Source: CBDDKZ01 sp965230415
GTDB taxonomy: Bacteria; Bacteroidota; Bacteroidia; Cytophagales; JAAEPT01
NCBI GenBank assembly: GCA_965230415.1
Contig: CBDDKZ010000005.1
Coordinates: 4,464,001-4,528,000 of the forward strand
Direction of reading: 5' to 3'
DNA: 64,000 nucleotides
How positions within the stretch are numbered: position 1 is the stretch's first letter; each line of letters opens with the position of its first letter. The notes below the pieces were generated by a model that saw only the letters and a list, made by a program, of their open reading frames with translations, had not been told where the DNA came from and searched no databases. This document shows positions 18,416-25,254 of the stretch, one piece after another. The translations under genes and the position numbers were made by a program.

Positions 18416-20289
18416 GTATACTCTATGGAATTGTTGATTTCGACGGACAGCTAGACAGCGAGGAAGCGGCAAATAAGTTATATGATGGTTGTAAACGATT
18501 TGAGCACAGCAGCCATAACCGTTATATTGATGACAACGCTGTCTTAGGTTGCTTGACAAGAATTAACACTCCCCAATCAGCGAACGAACAATTACCATAT
18601 GATGATGGTCGCTATGTAATTACCAGCTATTCACGTATTGATGACCGTCTGAAACTTTTGAACAAACTGGAAAAACCCTCGTCCCTGTTAGACACTATTA
18701 CCGATAGTGAATTAATAGCGCTTTCTTTTCGTAAATGGGGAAAGCAATGTGTGGAACATCTACTGGGTGACTGGGTTTTTGCTTTATGGGATAAGGAAAC
18801 AAAAGCGCTTTTCCTGGCAAGGGATCACTTTGGGAATACCGGATGTTTATATTTGGAAGTAAATGGAACCCTTTTTTTCTGTACATCAATTCACGGACTT
18901 TTAGCATGTCATAAGCATTTGAAAATTAATGAGGAGTATTTGATCTATTTTTTACTGAATATAGGTTATCAATCCAATGAATATTCATTTAAGGACATTT
19001 TTAGATTAAAATTCGGACACTATCTGTTTCGTTCTCAATCGATCAAAACGATTCAATGTTACTGGGATGTAAGTACAATTAAAGAGGTGAAACACGATTA
19101 CAAAACATTCAAGGATGAGTTTCTATTGAAATTGAAAGCATCAGTTAATGACAGACTAAGGTATTTATACGGTGCGGCTGCCACATTGAGTGGAGGATTG
19201 GACTCAGGCACAGTATCTACTTTGGTAGCTGACTCATTAAAGAAAGAGAACAAAAAGCTGGTGGCATATACGTCGGTACCAGAATATGATTATGGTCGAG
19301 TACTCAATTCAAGACGCATGTTTAACGAATTGGAGTATGCACAATGTGTTGTTAATTATAATGGTAATATTGATCATCGTCTAATTCAAGGTAATCAAAA
19401 TGGGGTGATAGACATATTAAGTTATTATGTGGAATTACACGCTATACCGCTATTCGCCAGCTCGAATTTACATTGGCTGCATAGTATATGTATGAATGCG
19501 GTAAGCATAAAAAGAAACGTTTTATTCAACGGACAAAGGGGCAACCTGACTATTTCTTGGAGAGGTAAAAAGGATGAAGATTGGAGTACCATTATTAAAA
19601 AGGTGAAGATCAAAGCCGGTACTGTTAAACTACTTAAATACATTCTTTTTATCTGGAATCATATAAAATCAACAGATCAATTTGAGGGATTGTTCCTCAA
19701 TAAGGGTATCGGTGATTCGGAAAATATTAAAAAGGCGAAGTTAACGAGCCGTCGTTTCTGGCTTCGCTTTTATTTTATATCGGGTCAAAGTCAAAGACAA
19801 CTCCAATTTTCGAGAATGGCAGGATCGGGGCTTTTGTGGCAAGATGCAAATTATGAGTACGGTATTGAAACTCCCGATCCAACAGCCGATATAAGATTGG
19901 TGCGCATGTTATATAGTGCTCCAAATAACTTCTTTTATAGAGAAAAGAAAAAACGGTTTTTAATTCGTGATACAATGAAGGGAATATTACCCGACAAAGT
20001 GAGATTAAATGAACAACTGGGCTATCAGAGCATAGATAATTGGAAAAGAATAATTGATGATAAAGAGCGAATAAATAAAACGATCGAATCTTGGAAAAAT
20101 AGGAATCAGATAAAACGTGTTTTAAATCTGGAGGAAATGGAAAGAGTACTCCTTATCATTTATAATTCAAAGGATTGTAACAATTACTTAAAATATGGAG
20201 AAAAGGTGTTAAGAGCACTAACGGTAGGCCTATTTATTGAAAAATTTGGAGTCTCTAATTCAGAACAAAGTTATAACGCGCGCGCTTAG
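18412..20289 (+). CDS. Lasso-peptide macrolactam synthetase (asparagine-synthetase-like C protein)
   Basis: This is a 625-residue protein with an AsnB fold. The glutaminase-like N-terminal domain begins MSILYG, so the Cys2 nucleophile of true AsnB is absent, as usual for lasso cyclases. The ATP-pyrophosphatase domain has 'TLSGGLDSGTVSTLV' near residue 260. The enzyme would adenylate the Asp side chain of the core peptide and close the ring on its N-terminal amine. Length fits the family. Its last 35 bases overlap, in antisense, the end of the methyltransferase gene on the other strand. Confidence 0.87.
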   Translation: MSILYGIVDFDGQLDSEEAANKLYDGCKRFEHSSHNRYIDDNAVLGCLTRINTPQSANEQLPYDDGRYVITSYSRIDDRLKLLNKLEKPSSLLDTITDSELIALSFRKWGKQCVEHLLGDWVFALWDKETKALFLARDHFGNTGCLYLEVNGTLFFCTSIHGLLACHKHLKINEEYLIYFLLNIGYQSNEYSFKDIFRLKFGHYLFRSQSIKTIQCYWDVSTIKEVKHDYKTFKDEFLLKLKASVNDRLRYLYGAAATLSGGLDSGTVSTLVADSLKKENKKLVAYTSVPEYDYGRVLNSRRMFNELEYAQCVVNYNGNIDHRLIQGNQNGVIDILSYYVELHAIPLFASSNLHWLHSICMNAVSIKRNVLFNGQRGNLTISWRGKKDEDWSTIIKKVKIKAGTVKLLKYILFIWNHIKSTDQFEGLFLNKGIGDSENIKKAKLTSRRFWLRFYFISGQSQRQLQFSRMAGSGLLWQDANYEYGIETPDPTADIRLVRMLYSAPNNFFYREKKKRFLIRDTMKGILPDKVRLNEQLGYQSIDNWKRIIDDKERINKTIESWKNRNQIKRVLNLEEMERVLLIIYNSKDCNNYLKYGEKVLRALTVGLFIEKFGVSNSEQSYNARA

Positions 20290-21460
20290 CCTTATTTTTC
20301 TTGATTAACAATTTTTGATGGCCTTGGTCCGGGTTATTTATAGGATATATAGGATAACGCCAAGAGTTTAACGTATACTTTTGCTTCGGACAAGTGCTTA
20401 ATACAATGCTATTATGAAGAATTGCATCAAAAAATACTAAAATGGCGTTATACGATTCCCCGTTTGATGAGCTTATTGCGACTTCTTTATTTTTATAATA
20501 ACGATGCTCATCCAGATTTCCCGAGAACGGGATTTTTTCTATTTCAAATGGTTCACCGATTACTTTAAAATGATCGTAATGACCCAATTTCTCAAAAAAG
20601 ACATCGTTTTTGTTAATAGAGCTATCCATCAAGCCGGAAAATTCAAGTTGATACGTTTGGCTCCAGCGATCAATATCTGTTTGATTAAATACTTTATCGG
20701 CTAAAAGTTGTTCGTCGTAAAAAACAGAGATTCCTTTAATCGATAATTCGTGAGGAATAATGATTGCATTATCTTTCAGTAGTCTTTTTTTTGCGTCGAG
20801 GATAATCTCAATAATATTTTCTCCTAAAGGTGAGTTTCCAATCACTTCAGTTATCAAGATATCTGCCTTTTCAGGTAGAGCCACATCAAAGGAAGAAGCA
20901 TGGATAAACTCAATTTGACTAGATAATTCATTATCTTGAGCCATTCGCTTGGCGTAGTTAATAGATCTCGAGCTACTATCCACAGCATACACTTTCTTCG
21001 CACCTTGCTTTGCGGCAAAAAGGGCTAAGATTCCAGTTCCTGTTCCAATGTCTAATACAACCGATTCTTTGCTTACTGTTTTTTCTAGTGCTTGTTTAAA
21101 CGAATTTGTTCTTATAAAGTCATCCAACATTTTTTTATGAATAAATTGATTACCCCATGACGATAAATCTATTTCTTCTTTGTGGGCTATCTGCTTGTTG
21201 GCTCCACTTATAAATCCATGCTTGAGCAGATGGTTAAACATATCGAACAACGATAGGGTATGCTGTTTGCCTTTAGAATATTCGCTTAGTGCTTTTTCAA
21301 ATACCACTAAACTAGTGGGGCTTTTAAATTTATCTAAAAAAAAAAGAATATCAGCGTTGTATAAACCGGTATGAATGCCATTGGACAATTCAAAAGAGTT
21401 GTCACCTAAAAAAGTAATGTTTAGTTCACTTATAAGCTGGTATTGAGGATTGGTGCTCAT
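20255..21460 (-). CDS. PRMT-like SAM methyltransferase with PqqD-like N-terminal region
   Basis: The protein has 401 residues. From about residue 130 there is a class I methyltransferase with motif I 'VLDIGTGTGILALFAAKQGA', the acidic 'VYAVDSS', and a double-Glu segment 'ITEVIGNSPLGENIIE' followed by 'LLKDNAIIIPH'. This is the arrangement of protein arginine methyltransferases. The first ~90 residues ('ISELNITFLGDNSFELS', then 'YNADILFFLDKF', then 'SLFDMFNHLLKHGFIS') follow the strand-strand-helix-helix-helix pattern of PqqD/RRE domains (inference). It lies antisense within the lasso locus, convergent with the cyclase. The predicted core peptide has two Arg residues, so methylation of the lasso product is a testable idea; methylation of another protein is the alternative. 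Confidence 0.7.
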   Translation of the reverse strand: MSTNPQYQLISELNITFLGDNSFELSNGIHTGLYNADILFFLDKFKSPTSLVVFEKALSEYSKGKQHTLSLFDMFNHLLKHGFISGANKQIAHKEEIDLSSWGNQFIHKKMLDDFIRTNSFKQALEKTVSKESVVLDIGTGTGILALFAAKQGAKKVYAVDSSSRSINYAKRMAQDNELSSQIEFIHASSFDVALPEKADILITEVIGNSPLGENIIEIILDAKKRLLKDNAIIIPHELSIKGISVFYDEQLLADKVFNQTDIDRWSQTYQLEFSGLMDSSINKNDVFFEKLGHYDHFKVIGEPFEIEKIPFSGNLDEHRYYKNKEVAISSSNGESYNAILVFFDAILHNSIVLSTCPKQKYTLNSWRYPIYPINNPDQGHQKLLIKKNKAKRARYNFVLN

Positions 21461-21473
21461 TTTATAAAAATAG

Positions 21474-21503
21474 AAAACGAGTCGATTTAAACCGACTCGT
21501 TTT
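21474..21503 (-). terminator. Hairpin terminator downstream of the T9SS gene
   Basis: An 11-bp perfect stem, AAAACGAGTCG / CGACTCGTTTT, with an 8-base loop lies in the 64-base gap between two minus-strand genes. On the minus strand it follows the stop of the T9SS protein (21525) and precedes the methyltransferase start (21460), so it probably separates their transcripts. Confidence 0.7.
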
Positions 21504-21524
21504 ATTGAATATGGAAATGTTATT

Positions 21525-23282
21525 TTATTCTTTATGGAATTGCTGAACCAACAACCCTGTTTTACTTTTCAATTGTACAGTATAAATACCCTGCTGTATT
21601 CCTGATAAATCGATGCTGATACCTGAAGTGTTAAAGGTTTTTGCCAATATGGCATTACCAATTGCATCATGGATAGTAATGGTATAATTACTATTATTTC
21701 CTGTCACTATGTGTAGTACTTCGGATGCAGGATTTGGGTAAATGTCAAACTTTTGATCGATAGTGTTTTGAATACTCGTTATAATAACTTGTGTGCACTC
21801 TGAAGTATCAACGCAACCTGCATTCGATAATTCTACTGCATAATAACCAGTTTCCTGAACAATAAATGATTGATTCGTTGAATCTTCATAAATCTCATCA
21901 TTTTCACAATCAATCCATTGCAAATCTGCATTTTCATCTAATGCCGTAAGGATATTTCCACTAACATCAATACTATTGTCTACCATAGTAGCATGTATAG
22001 AAATTGAATCCTGAATAGTATCGCACCCCTCAATAATTGCATAGTAGCTTGTTTTTTCGGTAGGTGTTACCAAGACGTCACTTGTTGTTCCTATTTCGGA
22101 CCCTGCGCCATTTGGTGCAGTTCTCCAAGAAAATGAACTTTTAAAACCAGTATTGATTTGAGCGCTAAGTAAGACAGAACTACCTGCGCATATACTGTCA
22201 TCATCGCTCATAAGCATAACGATAGATTCACCGGCAGAAACATAGATTGTCTTGCCGAGATTAATATTTTCGCAACCTTCTAATACTGCATAGTAAGTAG
22301 TAGTGGTGTCCGGACTTGTTAGTAGCGTGGTGTCTGTACTTATTGATTGTCCATTGACCTGCCAATCGAAGCTTCCCCGGTATCCCAATTCCAGATTCTC
22401 AGGATATAAAGAAATTGATTCACCCGGACATATGCTATCTTCACTCACCGTAATTTCAGACAAGTTTGGTACAGCAGGAACCGTTATTGTGAACGATTCA
22501 ATGGCCGTGTCACATCCTTCACTCGCTAAATAGTAAGTAGTTGTCTGGTCTGGAGATATTACTAAAGTATCGCTGTCTCCGAGGCTATTCCCTTGATTGC
22601 TTGAAGTGGTTCTCCAATCTAATGTACCTGCTGTTCCTACTATTATTTCTTGTGCTGTTAAAGTAACCTGATCTCCCAGGCATATAGTGTCTTCACTAGC
22701 AATAATAGCTGAAATAGAAGGTGTAATAAGTGAAGGCGACCATGTTATATGATCCAAAGCCAGGTAGTTGAAATCAGTGGTTTCGAATAAAAGTGAATCC
22801 ATAGCTATACAAGAATACAGCTCACTGTCAAAATCTATAAAGTCAAACCCATTAGATTGTGGGAATGGAGATGGTGAAGTAGTTCGCACTTCGAAAGTAT
22901 CTCTTAGTACTTCAACATCATCTTTGAAACCACTTATAATTACATCCCCAACATGTCTGGAACTTCCGCAACTGGTTGCCGCATATAGCCAAAAGCTATT
23001 GATATGTATATCTGTACCATCACTTGTGGATATGGATCCAACTGCACCAACAGAACAATTCGAGAAATTATCTATGTAGTAATCAGACGCTTTATAACCA
23101 TAATTGGTGAAATTTTCAATTTCCCAATTTAAGCCTACATTGAAAGTCTGACCATTGCTTGTAAATTGCTTGGCCCCATCTACCTCATCCTCAAATTCTT
23201 CTAAGTATTGACCAAAACTTACAAAAGAAAAAAATGTCAAGATCATAATAATCTTGCATTTCAATAGATAATCATGTGTCAT
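21525..23282 (-). CDS. Secreted repeat protein with T9SS type A sorting domain
   Basis: The 585-residue protein has a signal peptide ending 'FFSFVSFGQ' and an N-terminal domain of ~170 residues that I do not recognise. Three Ig-like repeats of ~75 residues follow, each opening with 'S(E/D)DxICxGxxVxL' and ending with 'TxxTTYYxxxEGCD'. The C-terminal ~80 residues, 'FDIYPNPASEVLHIVTG...IQQGIYTVQLKSKTG...QFHK', form a type IX sorting signal. It would be exported through T9SS and anchored at or released from the surface. It sits inside the lasso locus, divergent from the precursor gene with 146 bases between the starts. A role in lasso biology is not indicated by its domains. Confidence 0.8.
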   Translation of the reverse strand: MTHDYLLKCKIIMILTFFSFVSFGQYLEEFEDEVDGAKQFTSNGQTFNVGLNWEIENFTNYGYKASDYYIDNFSNCSVGAVGSISTSDGTDIHINSFWLYAATSCGSSRHVGDVIISGFKDDVEVLRDTFEVRTTSPSPFPQSNGFDFIDFDSELYSCIAMDSLLFETTDFNYLALDHITWSPSLITPSISAIIASEDTICLGDQVTLTAQEIIVGTAGTLDWRTTSSNQGNSLGDSDTLVISPDQTTTYYLASEGCDTAIESFTITVPAVPNLSEITVSEDSICPGESISLYPENLELGYRGSFDWQVNGQSISTDTTLLTSPDTTTTYYAVLEGCENINLGKTIYVSAGESIVMLMSDDDSICAGSSVLLSAQINTGFKSSFSWRTAPNGAGSEIGTTSDVLVTPTEKTSYYAIIEGCDTIQDSISIHATMVDNSIDVSGNILTALDENADLQWIDCENDEIYEDSTNQSFIVQETGYYAVELSNAGCVDTSECTQVIITSIQNTIDQKFDIYPNPASEVLHIVTGNNSNYTITIHDAIGNAILAKTFNTSGISIDLSGIQQGIYTVQLKSKTGLLVQQFHKE

Positions 23283-23317
23283 AATTTTCCAAAATTAAAA
23301 TAAAACCTACAACTAAT

Positions 23318-23344
23318 TTAACGTTTTTTTCGTTCGAACGTTAA
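23318..23344. promoter_or_regulatory. Dyad in the lasso precursor promoter region
   Basis: TTAACGTT (23318-23325) and its reverse complement AACGTTAA (23337-23344) flank a spacer. The 10-bp perfect palindrome CGTTCGAACG (23331-23340) overlaps the right arm. The site lies between the divergent starts of the T9SS gene (23282) and the precursor gene (23429), just upstream of a -7-like element. A regulator-binding site is inferred; no factor is known. Confidence 0.4.
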
Positions 23345-23362
23345 CTATTTAATCAAAAATTG

Positions 23363-23370
23363 TATCTTAG
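23363..23370 (+). promoter_or_regulatory. Bacteroidota-type -7 element for the lasso precursor
   Basis: TATCTTAG is a near match to the Bacteroidota -7 consensus TAnnTTTG. It would put a transcription start near 23378, about 50 bases before the precursor ATG. The matching -33 region is weak (GTTAAC at 23340-23345). Confidence 0.4.
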
Positions 23371-23428
23371 CAGGGTCTACAATTCTACAAATTTCTACAA
23401 GAGCATAGCATAAAATAGCATTAAGAAG

Positions 23429-23536
23429 ATGAAAAAAAAATGGGTCTCACCAAAATTGAACGAAGTGAAATTAACCGAATCTACATTACTTGACGGAAGA
23501 AATTCTGCAGATGGACGTGATCAGGGACCTTCATAG
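23429..23536 (+). CDS. Lasso-peptide precursor (35 aa)
   Basis: This small gene is short enough to be missed by ORF finders. It starts at ATG 23429 and ends at TAG 23534-23536, whose last base begins the GTG start of B2. The leader (residues 1-20) contains WVSPKL at residues 5-10, a form of the YxxPxL motif read by B1 proteins, and Thr19 at the -2 position required by lasso peptidases and cyclases. The predicted core, residues 21-35, is LDGRNSADGRDQGPS. Leu1 would be linked to Asp8, giving an 8-residue ring and a 7-residue tail ending in Ser15. A C-terminal Ser matches the kinase at 15492. The core has no aromatic residue. A Gly1-Asp9 alternative starting at Gly23 would leave only a four-residue tail and put Thr at -4. 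Confidence 0.85.
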   Translation: MKKKWVSPKLNEVKLTESTLLDGRNSADGRDQGPS

Positions 23537-23961
23537 TGGGAGTTGTGTTGAAAAGAACCTTAAAAATCGTATTTCTGGTAGCGACAAGTGCATTAATTCG
23601 ATTTGTTACTTGTTTTCTTCCCATTAAATGGGTGTTTAAATTTTTAGGGTTGAAAAAAGATGAGTCCACATTTAATTCGAACTCTTCATCCAAAGCTGTT
23701 AAATACATTGTACACTGTAATGCTGTAATGGAGTATTATGCTCCGTGGCGCTTTGCATGCCTCGAAAAGGCCTTATTTTCATCTTTTGTATTGTTAATGT
23801 ACAAATCCCCTTTTATACTATACCTAGGTGTTTCAAAAGAAAATAATGAATTTTTAGCACACGCCTGGGTGCGTTGTGGTGACAAGATCGTTTGTGGGAA
23901 TAATGGATATGAAAAGTATAAAGTATTGGGTAGTTTTGTGCCTGGGTATTGTTCACCTTAA
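23536..23961 (+). CDS. Transglutaminase-like lasso leader peptidase (B2 protein)
   Basis: This 141-residue protein is of the transglutaminase-like B2 type. The catalytic Cys75 is in 'WRFACLEKAL', followed by 'SPFILYLGVS', then His109 in 'AHAWVRCGD' with Asp116 nearby completing a Cys-His-Asp triad. The reading frame begins with GTG at 23536, overlapping the precursor stop by one base; GTG 23545 and TTG 23548 are alternatives and there is no ATG. B2 proteins cut the precursor after the residue following the conserved Thr. The overlap implies coupled translation of precursor and protease. Confidence 0.85.
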   Translation: MGVVLKRTLKIVFLVATSALIRFVTCFLPIKWVFKFLGLKKDESTFNSNSSSKAVKYIVHCNAVMEYYAPWRFACLEKALFSSFVLLMYKSPFILYLGVSKENNEFLAHAWVRCGDKIVCGNNGYEKYKVLGSFVPGYCSP

Positions 23962-24069
23962 ATAGTGTTAATAGTATTCTCCTTTTTTTTGGTGGTTCTT
24001 ACTTCAGGCTCATTTCTTACATTTTTTTAGATTATTAGCCTTAAAACGTGCACATTCATAAAATTCAAT

Positions 24070-24077
24070 TATATTTG
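24070..24077 (+). promoter_or_regulatory. -7 element upstream of wecB
   Basis: TATATTTG fits the Bacteroidota -7 consensus TAnnTTTG and lies 35 bases before the wecB ATG. This suggests that wecB starts its own transcript rather than relying on the lasso operon. The -33 region is not clear. Confidence 0.4.
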
Positions 24078-24111
24078 GTCACATTTTGTAGAAAGTAATA
24101 CTATCGTATAA

Positions 24112-25203
24112 ATGCATATTACACTTGTCGCTGGCGCTCGCCCCAATTTCATGAAAATTGCACCAATGATGCATGCCATGAAAAATGAAGCGTCAAAAGG
24201 AGCTGATATAAGCTATCAATTGGTTCATACAGGGCAACATTATGACAAAAAACTCAGTGAACAATTTTTTGATGAGTTGAATATTCCGAAACCCGACGCA
24301 AACCTGGAGGTAGGTTCTGGATCACACGCTGATCAGACTGCTAACATTATGATAAAATTCGAGGAATTCCTTCTGGCCAATCCCACCGATGTGGTATTAG
24401 TTGTAGGAGACGTTAATTCCACGGTAGCAGCAGCTTTGGTAGCAAAAAAACTGGGAATTATTGTTGTTCACGTTGAAGGGGGGATTCGTTCTTTTGATCG
24501 TTCGATGCCCGAAGAAATAAATCGTTTGGCAACAGATTCCATTACGGATTATTTCATGACAACATCCAGAGTTGCTAATCAAAACCTGCTAAAAGAAGGT
24601 GTTAAAGAGGAACAATTGTTTTTCGTGGGTAACACGATGATAGACACACTGCTTGTTAATAAGGCCAGGTTCGAAAGAAATGATGTTTTCGATACATACA
24701 ATGTAAAAGAAGGAGATTACATTGTTACCACACTGCACAGACCATCAAATGTGGACGATGCGACAAATTTACATCACCTCTTAAATGAGATTTCAAAAGC
24801 TGCAGGTGACAAAAAAGTGCTCTTTCCATGTCATCCTCGTACAAAGCATAAACTGGATGGACTTTCAGAAATACCTCAGAATATTATAGTATTAGACCCC
24901 ATGGGGTATTTATACTTCGGTTATATGTTAGAACATGCCTATGCCGTTGTAACAGACTCAGGAGGCATTCAGGAAGAAACAACGGTTTTAGGAATTCCAT
25001 GCATGACTTTAAGAGACAATACCGAGCGCCCCGAAACGTGTGAAGTGGGAACCAACGTACTTATAGGAACCGATCCTTCAAAATTGGCAGGACACTTTAA
25101 ATTGCTCGATGAGGGGAAATGGAAGCAAGGAGGGGTACCTGAATTGTGGGATGGTAAAACGTCTGAAAGGATAACAGAAGCTCTTTTACATTTGAAAAGA
25201 TGA
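24112..25203 (+). CDS. wecB: UDP-N-acetylglucosamine 2-epimerase (non-hydrolysing)
   Basis: The 363-residue protein begins 'MHITLVAGARPNFMKIAPM', followed by 'VHTGQHYD', 'VVGDVNSTVAAALVAKKLGI', 'HVEGGIRSFDRSMPEEINR', 'TLHRPSNVD' and 'VTDSGGIQEE'. This is the complete set of WecB/MnaA motifs. It converts UDP-GlcNAc to UDP-ManNAc for surface glycans. It is followed 51 bases later by a PglF/CapD-like dehydratase, so the glycan locus resumes here after the lasso genes. Confidence 0.93.
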   Translation: MHITLVAGARPNFMKIAPMMHAMKNEASKGADISYQLVHTGQHYDKKLSEQFFDELNIPKPDANLEVGSGSHADQTANIMIKFEEFLLANPTDVVLVVGDVNSTVAAALVAKKLGIIVVHVEGGIRSFDRSMPEEINRLATDSITDYFMTTSRVANQNLLKEGVKEEQLFFVGNTMIDTLLVNKARFERNDVFDTYNVKEGDYIVTTLHRPSNVDDATNLHHLLNEISKAAGDKKVLFPCHPRTKHKLDGLSEIPQNIIVLDPMGYLYFGYMLEHAYAVVTDSGGIQEETTVLGIPCMTLRDNTERPETCEVGTNVLIGTDPSKLAGHFKLLDEGKWKQGGVPELWDGKTSERITEALLHLKR

Positions 25204-25254
25204 TTTTTGAAACGTATTTATTATTCGAACGTATATACCCTCAACTAACAGACT

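Noticed and set aside
23495..23533. Alternative lasso core starting at Gly23 with a Gly1-Asp9 ring
   Set aside because: It would place the conserved leader Thr at -4 instead of -2 and leave only a four-residue tail. Leu1-Asp8 satisfies the Thr rule, and Leu1 lasso peptides such as citrulassin are known.
23481..23708. Minus-strand 75-aa frame over the precursor and B2 start
   Set aside because: It is a shadow of the plus-strand precursor and B2 genes; its product has no recognisable features.
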